The notes under the pieces are model-generated. The model had not been told where the DNA came from. It did no database searches and worked only from the letters and a program-made list of their open reading frames with translations. Positions 7,412 to 15,646 of a stretch of DNA of 64,000 nucleotides are shown here, one piece after another. This DNA comes from Rhodopseudomonas sp. BAL398. GTDB taxonomy: Bacteria > Pseudomonadota > Alphaproteobacteria > Rhizobiales > Xanthobacteraceae. Position 1 is the stretch's first letter, and each line of letters starts with the position of its first letter. A program made the position numbers and the translations under genes. The DNA is taken from contig NZ_CP133111.1 of the NCBI RefSeq assembly GCF_033001325.1, forward strand, positions 3,674,501 through 3,738,500, given 5' to 3'.

Positions 7412-8497
7412 ATGACCGAAATCGATTTCGACACGCCGAACTACATCGTGCCGGCGATTCCCGGTATCGTCGACCCAGACGCTCTGCAGCGCAAGGTCGA
7501 AGCCAACATTGCCCAGGTGCCGGGATTAGCTCTGCGCCTGCAACGGTGGGGCGATACGGACGCAGCCGCCGAAGGCAAGCGCAATATGAACCAAGAGCGC
7601 ATCGCTGAGCTCAAGGTCCCTCGCGGTGAGTCCATCCAACGTATAGCGTACTTGCAGCGGCATATTGTGCCGGGCGGAAAATCGACGCCCGACATCGATG
7701 CCGAGATTGCCGCCGAGACGGCGAAGGTGAAGACGTTGGACGCCGAGATCGCGAGGCTGCAAGCCGCGAACAAAGTCGCCTTCGTTTCACCACTCCGCCG
7801 CGTGCTGTCGGCGATCGACAAGGCGACGGGCGACTTGATCGCCCATCAGAACGAAGTGACCGTGCCGGCGGGATCGACCCCGATTGCCGAACTCGACAAG
7901 CGGATCAGCGCGATCGAGAATCGCCGCGCCAAGATTGCTGATCTTCGCGCGACGACGCCGACCCTTGCCGAATTGCTGTCGGGCGCCGACGCTGACCTTG
8001 AGCGCCAACGTGCCAAAAGGGAGTCGCCCAACGTCGCCGCGCTGTTCAACATGCGGGCGCGCGGCTGGACGCAGGGGCTCGATCAAAATTTGAAGGTCTT
8101 CTCGTTCGGCGAAATTAAATGGCCAACACTTCGCGTGTTCGACGGTATCGACTTCGCCGACGCGCCGGACACTGACGCGCTGATTAGGCACGTCTTTCAC
8201 GACCAGATCCGCGCCTATATCCACGACCAGATCAAAGCCAAATTCGACGAATCCAAAGCGATGCCGGCGGCCAAACGCAACGCTGCAATCGCCGCTCTCG
8301 AAGCCGAGATCTTCGAGTTGCAGTACGAAGCCGGCGCCTTCGCGGCAACTGCAGAGGCCGACGGCGCAGCCGTGCGCTATCCGACTGATATGGACCCGTT
8401 GGCAATCATCGGCTTCAAAGAGTTGCCGAGGGTGGCGCGCCCGACAGGCAAATCACGCCAGATCGTCGACGAGTATCATCCGATTGAGCCGGTGTGA
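7412..8497 (+). CDS. Hypothetical coiled-coil protein, 361 residues
   Basis: Starts at the ATG at 7412 (MTEIDFDTPNYIVPAIPGIV), preceded by CGGAGA. Residues about 55-200 are rich in heptad-like Ala/Glu/Lys/Leu patterns (AEIAAETAKVKTLDAEIARL), indicating long coiled coils; residues 205-260 form a different, Trp/Phe-containing domain (ARGWTQGLDQNLKVFSFGEI); helices return at the C-terminus. No catalytic motif or signal peptide is seen. Its GTGA overlap with the next gene places it in the island's early operon. Not recognised. Confidence 0.7.
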   Translation: MTEIDFDTPNYIVPAIPGIVDPDALQRKVEANIAQVPGLALRLQRWGDTDAAAEGKRNMNQERIAELKVPRGESIQRIAYLQRHIVPGGKSTPDIDAEIAAETAKVKTLDAEIARLQAANKVAFVSPLRRVLSAIDKATGDLIAHQNEVTVPAGSTPIAELDKRISAIENRRAKIADLRATTPTLAELLSGADADLERQRAKRESPNVAALFNMRARGWTQGLDQNLKVFSFGEIKWPTLRVFDGIDFADAPDTDALIRHVFHDQIRAYIHDQIKAKFDESKAMPAAKRNAAIAALEAEIFELQYEAGAFAATAEADGAAVRYPTDMDPLAIIGFKELPRVARPTGKSRQIVDEYHPIEPV

Positions 8498-8748
8498 ACC
8501 AGCTCGATACTGGCGGCGAAAGTTTAGATCCATTTTCTCTCGCCGCTGGCAAACGAATGCCACCGCCGTTTCGAATCCTTGGCGACGGTGGAAGCACTGG
8601 GGTTTTGTGGAACTTACCCAAAGTGCGGGTGATGGGGCTGCTGATCGAAGATCGAAATGGGCTGCGATGCCCGAGGTGTAAAACGTATTCGAATCGGCGG
8701 CCCTATTGCTTTACTACCACCTATCAACCGAAGGACTGTATCAGATGA
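8494..8748 (+). CDS. Small putative zinc-ribbon protein
   Basis: 84 residues from a GTG at 8494 that overlaps the previous stop (GTGA), ending in an ATGA overlap with the next gene at 8745. Overlaps at both ends support translation. The C-terminal half has GLRCPRCKTYSNRRPYC, a CxxC pair plus a third Cys that could bind zinc. Not recognised beyond that. Confidence 0.5.
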   Translation: MNQLDTGGESLDPFSLAAGKRMPPPFRILGDGGSTGVLWNLPKVRVMGLLIEDRNGLRCPRCKTYSNRRPYCFTTTYQPKDCIR

Positions 8749-9059
8749 GTGACCTAAACGATCGAGATGACGACCTTCCCGTCCTTTCACCCATACAGCT
8801 TGCATTCCGTGCCGCTCGTGTCGGGCAAGGGGCACACGTCGCGGCTCAGATCTGCCGCGATTACGGCGCGCAGTCCGGCCGGGCGATTGACGTTCCGTCG
8901 GCAAAGGTGGCCGCATGCACGGCCGCGTTGCACGAGGCCGCAGCCAGCGGCCGATCGCGTGGCTCGGCACAGGCCCAAGCGAAACCGGCGACTCTGGACC
9001 CGACGGCGATCACGGCGATCTACGCCCGCTGGAACAATCCGGCGCGTACACAGACATAA
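8745..9059 (+). CDS. Hypothetical 104-residue protein
   Basis: Starts at the ATG at 8745 in an ATGA overlap with the previous stop (MSDLNDRDDDLPVLSPIQLA). Ala-rich helices follow (AFRAARVGQGAHVAAQICRD). No motif recognised. Forms part of the run of coupled small genes between int and the primase. Confidence 0.5.
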   Translation: MSDLNDRDDDLPVLSPIQLAFRAARVGQGAHVAAQICRDYGAQSGRAIDVPSAKVAACTAALHEAAASGRSRGSAQAQAKPATLDPTAITAIYARWNNPARTQT

Positions 9060-9134
9060 CTAACAACGACCGTTAGCGCGGCCGTGACCCCCGACGGCCG
9101 CGCTGACGACCGATCAACCGATAGGGGGACCCCC

Positions 9135-9332
9135 ATGCAGAACGATTGCGATATAATCGCGCGATACGCGCACGAGATCAGATTTGCCGAGGGTTACTAC
9201 GCTGGATTCCCGTCGCTGTATTTCACTCGCCTGGCGGTCGCTGTCGCCGCGGACGATCTGTGGCCCCTGATCCCTGAGCCGTCCGCCGCCGAACTTGACG
9301 CTACGGCCGCCGAGCTGTTCGAGAGTACGTGA
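9135..9332 (+). CDS. Hypothetical 65-residue protein
   Basis: The frame is open from 9084, but the ATG at 9135, preceded by AGGGGGA, is the better start (MQNDCDIIARYAHEIRFAEG). A helical small protein with a Pro-rich C-terminal turn. It ends in a GTGA overlap with the following gene. Not recognised. Confidence 0.5.
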   Translation: MQNDCDIIARYAHEIRFAEGYYAGFPSLYFTRLAVAVAADDLWPLIPEPSAAELDATAAELFEST

Positions 9333-9523
9333 AAATGACCCGCCGCCTGCATTTAGTCATCCGGGGCCTTGAGCCAGATCAGATCGCCGGCTTCATCGCC
9401 GAGGTTGAAGCCATTGCACTTAGGACAGTCACCGGGCCGGCAACGCTGGACTACAGCGATTGCCCTATGACCGCTACCGAGCTGGAGCGCGTGAAGGCGA
9501 AAACTGGGAAGGCGACGGACTGA
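9329..9523 (+). CDS. Hypothetical 64-residue protein
   Basis: Begins at a GTG (9329) overlapping the preceding stop, or at the ATG at 9335 two codons later. The sequence TRRLHLVIRGLEPDQIAGFI, then alternating hydrophobic residues, suggests a small alpha/beta fold. Not recognised; supported mainly by coupling to its neighbour. Confidence 0.45.
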   Translation: MKMTRRLHLVIRGLEPDQIAGFIAEVEAIALRTVTGPATLDYSDCPMTATELERVKAKTGKATD

Positions 9524-9586
9524 AGCGTTACTTGGTCTTTGTCCGGAATGTATGAAACGATGAATCCCATATAGAAAGGTAACCCC

Positions 9587-9799
9587 ATGAGCACGCTCAA
9601 GCTGGCTGACGTTGTGCCGACAACCCAAGGTCCGGAAGTGACGGGGCTTTCTCTCGACTCCTTCAGGATGCAAATGCGGCGAGATCCCAATGCGCCCAAA
9701 CCGTTCAAGATCGGGTTCCAGAACTTCTACGTTCGCGCCGAGCTAGTGCGATGGGCGAAAGGTCGCAAGGCAGCGTCCATCGCGCGTTGCACCAAGTAA
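9587..9799 (+). CDS. Small phage-type DNA-binding protein
   Basis: 70 residues from the ATG at 9587, with AGAAAGGTAA just upstream as ribosome binding site. The segment TGLSLDSFRMQMRRDPNAPK followed by PFKIGFQNFYVRAELVRW has the helix-turn-helix plus wing pattern of AlpA/excisionase-type regulators. It immediately precedes the primase-helicase pair, so it may regulate replication genes or assist excision. Two such small regulators (this and the 6593 gene) in one element is common in P4-like islands. Confidence 0.6.
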   Translation: MSTLKLADVVPTTQGPEVTGLSLDSFRMQMRRDPNAPKPFKIGFQNFYVRAELVRWAKGRKAASIARCTK

Positions 9800-9893
9800 C
9801 AGGAGTCCACCACAGCAGCATCCGCAAAAAGAAACCGCCGCCACGCTGCAACGTGAACGGCGGCAATAACAGCGCAGAGAGGATTCTGCACCG

Positions 9894-10922
9894 ATGAAGC
9901 AGGTACTTACTACCACGCCGCGCAACCGTCAATGGTTCGACCCCGACGACGCTATCCGATTGATTGAGCTTGTCGGCGGACAGGCCGACGCCGTCATGGA
10001 TTTTCGCGTCTTCGCTGAGTCGAAGCCGTGCAGGGAACGGCTAAGCGCCGTCTTCCGCGACGGCGGACGGCTCCCCCGGATGAAATACCGGGGCGCCTTC
10101 GCTGAGCGCAACGACATTCTACAACAACGCAATCGGCAGGGCTTCGGGATCTTCTACTCATCGAATCCGAGCGATGGGGCAGGCGTCAAGAACAACAATA
10201 TCGTCGCCGTCCGCGCCTTGCCTCTTGATCTGGACACCACCAGACCGCCGGCCGATTGGGATGGCGGCCTTCGCCCGCATGTCTTGATAGAATCCTCCCC
10301 GGGCCGCTTTCAAGCGCTGTTCATGATTGAACCCACGACGGCATTTGACGAAGCCGCCCGTATGGCCAAGCGCCTCGCGATGCTTTACGGCGGCGACCCC
10401 AACGTATCCGACCGGGCGCGCGTGCTGCGGCTCCCCGGCTTCGTTCATCAGAAGGCCAAACCGTTCAGGTCGCGGATCGTCTGGATTGATCACTTCGCCG
10501 CACCATTCACCTTGGACGATTTCGACGTGATCTTGCCGCCGCTGCCCAAACGCCGGATTGGAATTGGTGATAGCGGCGTCGGCCTGATCGACGCGAAGCG
10601 CGCGGCATTGCTGTTCGAGCATTACCCGGTCGAGGCCATTGCCGGCAACGCCGCGTGGCAGCGCTTCGCCATGGCGCTGCATTCGGCTTGCAATGGCAAC
10701 GAAGCGGTCGCCGAGTTGTTCTTTAAATTCTGTATGCAGGACTCGGCATATGATGATGACGACGACGCCCGGAATCGGATGCGATGGGACTCCTTCCACG
10801 CCGAGCGGGATGGCGGGCTGACCATAGGAACGCTCAAGCGATTATGCACGGAGAACAGAATCCCCGGCGCCGTCCGCTTTGCACTCTTCAATGACGCTCT
10901 GAGGGATTTCGACAATGAGTAG
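9894..10922 (+). CDS. RepB-like DNA primase
   Basis: 342 residues. The N-terminal two thirds resemble the RepB-type primase (archaeo-eukaryotic primase fold): VRALPLDLDTTRPP supplies acidic metal ligands, then PHVLIESSPGRFQALFMIE and a basic motif SDRARVLRLPGFVHQKAKPF. The C-terminal part (EAIAGNAAWQRFAMALHSAC) fits the primase C-terminal domain that follows such modules (PriCT_2). It overlaps the SF3 helicase gene by 8 nt. Together they would prime and unwind DNA at the element's own origin just downstream. Start chosen at the ATG at 9894, preceded by AGAGAGGA. Confidence 0.82.
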   Translation: MKQVLTTTPRNRQWFDPDDAIRLIELVGGQADAVMDFRVFAESKPCRERLSAVFRDGGRLPRMKYRGAFAERNDILQQRNRQGFGIFYSSNPSDGAGVKNNNIVAVRALPLDLDTTRPPADWDGGLRPHVLIESSPGRFQALFMIEPTTAFDEAARMAKRLAMLYGGDPNVSDRARVLRLPGFVHQKAKPFRSRIVWIDHFAAPFTLDDFDVILPPLPKRRIGIGDSGVGLIDAKRAALLFEHYPVEAIAGNAAWQRFAMALHSACNGNEAVAELFFKFCMQDSAYDDDDDARNRMRWDSFHAERDGGLTIGTLKRLCTENRIPGAVRFALFNDALRDFDNE

Positions 10923-12375
10923 CACCTATCGCAACTACGAGGGCGACTCGGAATATGATTTTGACGCGCCGAGTTGGCCTTGGGAGATCTTTTACCAGGG
11001 CAAGAACACGCCTTCGCAGAACGCTCATATTTTCTTGAAGGACCGGCCGTTCAGCTTGATCTGTTCGGACAAGGACTTCTATTCGCTCGCTCCCGGTGGG
11101 GTCTGGACGCTCATTGATCCCGACCACCTGCGCGCGGAGATTCGCCGGACTGACCCATCGCATGGGATTTCATCCGGCGCAATGCGGGCGATGCTGGACG
11201 AAATCAGCATCGCGAATATCGTCACCGCCCGGCCGTTCGAATGGCTGGTGGATTTCGACGATGCGCCGTCGCCAAACGATTTGGTCCTGGCACGGAACGG
11301 GTTGATCAATGTTGCGACGGGTGGATTGATTCCACTCAATGGTGACTACTTCGCCACTGCGGTTCCCGAGTGGGACTACGACCCAGATGCCAGATGTCCA
11401 CTGTGGGAGTCGAAGCTCGACCAATGGCTGGACCCGTCGTTTCATCCGACCTTGCAGGAGTGGTTCGGGTACACACTCACGCCTGATACCCGTTTCGAGA
11501 AGATGGCCGCTTTCATCGGTGCGAGCCGGGGCGGCAAGGGCACCGTGAAAGGCGTCCTGGAGTCGCTAACAGGCTCTAACCATGTCGCGTCGATCATGCT
11601 CAATGACCTTGCCGGCGACTTCGGCCTACAGGACATGATCGACAAGCGGCTACTAATCATTCCGGATGCTGCCGACACCGATCGCCACCGGCGCGGTGCG
11701 GCTTTGGAGCGGATCAAGAGCATCACTGGAAACGACCGAATCTCAGTGAACCGGAAGAATAAGGCAATGCTGACCAGCGTTCGCATTCCGGCGAAGATCA
11801 CGATCCTCGCGAACAGACATCCCAAGTTTATCGACTCGGGGTCCGCCTTTGCGATCCGAGAATTGCAGTTCCTATTCCAAACGTCGTTCCAGGGGGTTGA
11901 AGACACCGCCCTTAAGACGAAGCTGGCGGCAGAGCTGCCCGGCATAGCCAATTGGGCCATTGAGGGGCTGCGGCGCCTGCGCAAGCAGAATGAGTTCACG
12001 ATCGGCGCTTTGGGCAAGGCTGCGCAAGCGGATCTTGCGGGGGCACAGTCCCCCGAGCTGCGCTTTGCGCGCGAGTGTCTGAACGTCACCGGCAGATCAA
12101 CGGACATGGTCCCGCTCGAAATGGCGTTCGCCGCCTATGGGTCGTGGGTCATGGCAGAGGGTCTAAGCCCGAATGAAAGACGCAACCGGGAAGACTTCAA
12201 AAATGACGTGCTCGCATCGCTGCAACATCGTGGCGTGCGCTATGCACGAAATCAGGTGCGGTGGCATGATCCACTGACCCCCAAGGCTGGGGAAGGCAAG
12301 CGGATCAAGGCGCGATTGGTCGGGGTCGCTATGAAGAAAACAGCGCATTACATGCCGGATGGTGACGACGAATAG
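10915..12375 (+). CDS. SF3 helicase / P4-type replication protein
   Basis: 486 residues with a D5-type N-terminal region and a superfamily 3 helicase core: Walker A GASRGGKGT (residues 202-210), Walker B RLLIIPDAAD (near 245), and motif C PAKITILANRHPKF (near 291). C-terminal helices after residue 370 probably bind origin DNA. It starts inside the primase gene (8-nt overlap). Unlike P4 alpha, primase and helicase are split into two proteins. The iteron cluster that begins 9 nt past the stop is the natural target. Family assignment is strong; the replication role is inferred from family and layout. Confidence 0.92.
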   Translation: MSSTYRNYEGDSEYDFDAPSWPWEIFYQGKNTPSQNAHIFLKDRPFSLICSDKDFYSLAPGGVWTLIDPDHLRAEIRRTDPSHGISSGAMRAMLDEISIANIVTARPFEWLVDFDDAPSPNDLVLARNGLINVATGGLIPLNGDYFATAVPEWDYDPDARCPLWESKLDQWLDPSFHPTLQEWFGYTLTPDTRFEKMAAFIGASRGGKGTVKGVLESLTGSNHVASIMLNDLAGDFGLQDMIDKRLLIIPDAADTDRHRRGAALERIKSITGNDRISVNRKNKAMLTSVRIPAKITILANRHPKFIDSGSAFAIRELQFLFQTSFQGVEDTALKTKLAAELPGIANWAIEGLRRLRKQNEFTIGALGKAAQADLAGAQSPELRFARECLNVTGRSTDMVPLEMAFAAYGSWVMAEGLSPNERRNREDFKNDVLASLQHRGVRYARNQVRWHDPLTPKAGEGKRIKARLVGVAMKKTAHYMPDGDDE

Positions 12376-12383
12376 AGCGAGAT

Positions 12384-12669
12384 TGTCACCCTGTCACTCT
12401 GATAGGCGCCGGGTGTCACCATGTCAGAATGCGAGAAACCCTTGGTACCATGGCACAAGTGCGATGTTTGTCACCCTGTCACCCGATTCGGGGGCTCCAA
12501 CTCTTGCCAGCGGGACCCCTACTTTTGCGGGGGCTGGATAAAGCAGGGGTCTATTCTATCTCTCTCTATATATAATAGGGTGACAGGGTGACAAAGAGCT
12601 AAGAAGATCAACAATAGCAGGCTTTTTTGATGTCACCCGACATGGTGACATCGGGTGACAAGAGTGACA
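12384..12669. other. Putative iteron-type replication origin
   Basis: Nine exact copies of the heptamer TGTCACC or its complement GGTGACA: 12384, 12414, 12469, 12477, 12631 (forward) and 12579, 12587, 12644, 12654 (reverse), plus one-mismatch copies at 12392 and 12663. Several are tandem octamers spaced 8 nt (TGTCACCC doublets at 12384 and 12469; GGGTGACA doublet at 12578). Forward copies lie mostly to the left and reverse copies to the right of a pyrimidine/TA-rich block (12551-12578). TGTCACCCGA (12631-12640) and TCGGGTGACA (12651-12660) are a perfect dyad. No protein-coding pattern is seen. Confidence 0.65.
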
Positions 12670-12749
12670 GCCCTCGATCATATGGTCGCCACTATCGACC
12701 GATCACGCATCGGACCACCCGCGCGATTCCATTCTTTGGCACAACCCTT

Positions 12750-13008
12750 TAATGTAACTACATTAATAGACTCAATGGATTACATGCAGGTGCATCTATC
12801 TACGGCAAGTCAATGCAGATGCATCTAAATGCGGATTCGTTAGGCCTAACGGCCAAAGAGAAAATAATTTCGATGAAGATGGTTAAAAAATAATTGCGGG
12901 TCCTTCCGGCGGCGTAGGCGCTATGGGGGCAAGAACGGGGCGCAGGTGTCGTGCGGATGGTGAACGAAATTATTTTCTCTACCTGTCGTGAAAGAAAATA
13001 ATTCTTTC
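12750..13008. repeat. AT-rich block with several dyads and direct repeats
   Basis: Within this noncoding stretch: dyad TAATGTA/TACATTA (12750-12765); a direct repeat ATGCAGGTGCATCTA (12784) and ATGCAGATGCATCTA (12813), 14 of 15 identical; a 14-bp palindrome CGTTAGGCCTAACG (12838-12851); a perfect 16-bp inverted repeat AGAGAAAATAATTTCG (12857-12872) with its complement at 12965-12980; and GAAAGAA/TTCTTTC (12990-13008). Such density of dyads near a replication module suggests secondary origin, partition or regulatory sites. Confidence 0.5.
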
Positions 13009-13075
13009 ATCGCCGGCCTTGTCAAATAGCGCATGCGACGTAGTCTCGGCTCCGCCGAGACAGAGGACGATCACC

Positions 13076-13384
13076 GCCGACCGTCGCTGCCGCTTGCTGA
13101 GCGCCGCCTGCCATCACCGGCGGCGCCGCTGGTGGTCGACGCTGTGGGTTACCAGGACGACCGCCGAGCGCTGAGCGCCGCCGACCACCGATCGCAGATC
13201 ATGGACCGCCGCTGATCATCGCTGCCGCTGCCGCTCATCACCTGACCGCCGGGCACTGCCGACCGTCGCTGGCGGTCGACGCTGTCGATCACCGGCGGCG
13301 CCGCCAATCGCCGCCGCCCCCGCCGAGCGCTGCCACCCACCGACGCCACCGATCGCAGATGATGGACCACTGCCGACCGTCGCT
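13076..13384. repeat. Degenerate GC-rich repeat array
   Basis: Blocks recur in shuffled order: GCCGACCGTCGCTG at 13076 and 13258 with a shorter match at 13372; ATCACCGGCGGCGCCGC at 13113 and 13288; GGTCGACGCTGT at 13134 and 13274; CCGCCGAGCGCTG at 13161 and 13320; and CACCGATCGCAGAT-ATGGACC at 13186 and 13347. Short frames cross it on both strands but none looks like a protein. It separates the AT-rich block from the small genes at 13479 onward. Confidence 0.55.
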
Positions 13385-13478
13385 ACCGATCGCTATCATC
13401 CGCTGCCGAGCCTAAGTGTTTCTTGTACATCGGGAGCCGCGTTGCCAGAGTCCGTCCAGATCAATTGGAGCGAATCCC

Positions 13479-13673
13479 ATGGCACGTCCGCGACTGTTCA
13501 AGTCCGAAGGCGCCGGCTACATGACCGTGCTGCTATCTCGTGAGCATTTCAAATACATCAACTATCTGGCAGGTCCCGCGCCGGGCAATCGCGCGCCGAC
13601 CGTGCGCAGGTTGATCGATATCGGCATTGCTGCCGAGCGCAGCAAGCGAAGACGCAAACGCGCCGCCGCCTGA
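13479..13673 (+). CDS. Small basic DNA-binding-like protein, 64 residues
   Basis: ATG at 13479 preceded by GGAG (13467-13470). The frame is open a further 21 codons upstream but that part is not conserved-looking. Sequence MARPRLFKSEGAGYMTVLLS is followed by a basic C-terminus (RSKRRRKRAAA). The short strand-helix-helix pattern and basic tail resemble ribbon-helix-helix or partition accessory proteins, but this is weak. Confidence 0.5.
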   Translation: MARPRLFKSEGAGYMTVLLSREHFKYINYLAGPAPGNRAPTVRRLIDIGIAAERSKRRRKRAAA

Positions 13674-13694
13674 TCACAGCTTGGTACCAAGACG

Positions 13695-14123
13695 ATGAAG
13701 CCGCGTATCTGCGTAGTCTGTTCAGCGACGAACATGCCTCGGACCGGCGGCCAAAAGGCGTGCGGCCCGGCATGCTCGAAGCGACTCCACGCTCAAGCTG
13801 TCGCGAACAAGCGTAAAGCAGCGCCGGTCAAGATGTTGACTTGCGTAATATGCTCCAAACCGTTTCCGCAAAATGCTCGTGCGATCACCTGCGGCGCGAT
13901 CTGCTCTAAGGAGCGGGTGGCTCAACGCATTAAGGACTGGCGCGCGGCTCAGTCACCCGCCAACATTCCATCTCGCCGCCAACGCTTGATCGACGGCTAC
14001 ATTTTGCGCCAGCGCCGCCAGGACGAAGCTGAAGGAATCCCATTTGACTTGAAATATTACGACACGATGGCAGATCCCGAGGGCCGACACTACGCCAGCC
14101 ATTTTCAGGACAGTGAACTGTGA
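13695..14123 (+). CDS. Two-zinc-knuckle protein, 142 residues
   Basis: Two repeats of a CxxC...CGxxCS pattern: CVVCSATNMPRTGGQKACGP then ACSKR (residues 6-30), and CVICSKPFPQNARAITCGAI then CSKE (residues 50-73). Each could bind one zinc ion. A basic helical tail follows (RVAQRIKDWRAAQ). The type occurs in phage and island genes and is usually annotated only as zinc-finger hypothetical. Start at the ATG at 13695; no strong Shine-Dalgarno is seen. Confidence 0.6.
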   Translation: MKPRICVVCSATNMPRTGGQKACGPACSKRLHAQAVANKRKAAPVKMLTCVICSKPFPQNARAITCGAICSKERVAQRIKDWRAAQSPANIPSRRQRLIDGYILRQRRQDEAEGIPFDLKYYDTMADPEGRHYASHFQDSEL

Positions 14124-14289
14124 CGTAGGCGAAACAAGGTTTCAGGCCAGCATGTCTATGATATTGTTGAATAAAAGACGCCGCCCCCACAACACCCCGT
14201 CCATGCTATCGATTCGAAAAGACCAGAGTGCCGATTGACCGCAAGGCGAAAAAGTCATTTAACCCCTTTCCAGTAAACTTCTGGTGGCA

Positions 14290-15087
14290 ATGGCTGATTT
14301 TAGACCCATATTCCCGGCGCACGCTATTGAGCGGTGCAGCGTCACGGTTGCCTTCAACAGTGAGGTGCCGGAAAAGGCCATGAAGCGTATCGTGGCCGAT
14401 GCGACGCCTAAGGTGGCTGGGTTGGGATTGCAAGAAGGGCGGCAACCGATTGGCTTTCAGGTCGACGCGCTCAGTGGAAAAATCACGCCTCTGGAAAAAG
14501 GCGGCCCGGCGAATTTTGTGTCGTCCGACAACCGACAGCAACTCGCTTTGATGCCCAATGCAATAACTTGGGCTACTCAGCAATATGTAAGATGGGGACA
14601 GTTTAAGTCGCAATTCGACAAGGTTGCCTCGTATGCAATTGAACAATACGAGACCTTAGTTTCCATTTCATCGGTGCAACTTGAGTATTGGGATCGTTTC
14701 ATCTGGACGGGCGATTGGGATGATTTTGACGTTGCCCAATTGCTGAAGCCTTCATCTCCGTTGATTTCTCCGAAAGCTGTCGCGGCCCGCAAAGAGTGGC
14801 ATAGCCACATCGGCTGGTTTGAGGATGCTGAGCATAGTCGACGGCTGTGGAACGTTAATGTAGATGTTGTGGGGCTAGCGGAAGCAACGGGGGTCTCAAG
14901 GCCAAGTGTCGGAATTTACACAATGGCAAGGGATCAGATGTCAGCAGTTCGCGGGCAGCAGGACTTCTTTGAAAGCAAACCTGTAACCAGTCGGTTAGAC
15001 CTCTTACATGCTGAATTGAATGAAATGTTCAAGGGGCTGATTTGCTCGGACATGTGCCGGCGAATTGGGCTTGAGACGGGAGGCTGA
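14290..15087 (+). CDS. TIGR04255-family-like protein, first gene of cargo cassette
   Basis: About 265 residues from the ATG at 14290 (MADFRPIFPAHAIERCSVTV); a GTG two codons earlier is an alternative. The N-terminal PAHAIE followed by a strand, and the C-terminal WHSHIGWFEDAEHSRRLWNV plus SVGIYTMARDQM, fit my recollection of the sporadically distributed TIGR04255 family, found scattered in mobile DNA. Function is unknown. The following gene starts 1 nt after its stop. Base composition is visibly more AT-rich than the rest of the window, pointing to separate acquisition. No enzyme motif or membrane segment is apparent. Confidence 0.6.
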   Translation: MADFRPIFPAHAIERCSVTVAFNSEVPEKAMKRIVADATPKVAGLGLQEGRQPIGFQVDALSGKITPLEKGGPANFVSSDNRQQLALMPNAITWATQQYVRWGQFKSQFDKVASYAIEQYETLVSISSVQLEYWDRFIWTGDWDDFDVAQLLKPSSPLISPKAVAARKEWHSHIGWFEDAEHSRRLWNVNVDVVGLAEATGVSRPSVGIYTMARDQMSAVRGQQDFFESKPVTSRLDLLHAELNEMFKGLICSDMCRRIGLETGG

Positions 15088-15088
15088 C

Positions 15089-15646
15089 ATGTTTCCAATT
15101 TTAGATACAACAGCGACACTGAGCTATTTGCAGGATCAGGTTTATCTCAATCCGCCGGCTATTGTGCAAAGTAGCTCTAATAACCTGGGTCGTTTGAGTA
15201 ACTATTTTCCGAAATTGGGTGAGGTTCGAGTCAGCGTTACTACCAACGGCGGGTGGATCAATAGTGCTTTTTTGATTCCGTCTGTCGACGCGTGGACGCT
15301 TGAGACGTTAAGCGCCATCGCCGCTCACAGAAATCTAACTGATGGATGGGCCGGAAGCTTTTCGACGGAAGCTCCCAACAAGGAAGCGCTTGATACTGCC
15401 GAAACTCTTGCACAGGCGTTTTCTTATGTCCCCACATCCAAGCGACCAGCCTTTTCCGTCGACACCGAGGGGCGCCCTAGTTTTTCTTCGTATAACGATG
15501 AATTCTACCTGCACCTCACCATAGATCGACCCGGCTTTATATCGTGGTATTCGGTCAAGAATGGCGATGAAGATTTTCGTGACGATGTTGCGATTGATGG
15601 CTTCAACCTTGAGAAGCTCGCTTCTGAGATATTGATGATTACTTGA
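15089..15646 (+). CDS. Unrecognised protein, second gene of cargo cassette
   Basis: 185 residues from the ATG at 15089, immediately after the previous stop (TGACATG). A central segment NLTDGWAGSFSTEAPNKEAL followed by a helix and PAFSVDTEGRPSFSS, then strands LHLTIDRPGFISWYS, suggests a small alpha/beta protein. I recall similar gWdG...P...A...dG.p patterns in small partner proteins of sporadic two- or three-gene cassettes, but cannot name a family. Its TGA overlaps the next ATG by 1 nt (TGATG). AT-richer than its surroundings. Confidence 0.55.
   Translation: MFPILDTTATLSYLQDQVYLNPPAIVQSSSNNLGRLSNYFPKLGEVRVSVTTNGGWINSAFLIPSVDAWTLETLSAIAAHRNLTDGWAGSFSTEAPNKEALDTAETLAQAFSYVPTSKRPAFSVDTEGRPSFSSYNDEFYLHLTIDRPGFISWYSVKNGDEDFRDDVAIDGFNLEKLASEILMIT

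Noticed and set aside
13076-13384. Possible CRISPR array
   Set aside because: Repeat blocks differ in length, order and spacing, with no regular spacer units and no cas genes nearby.
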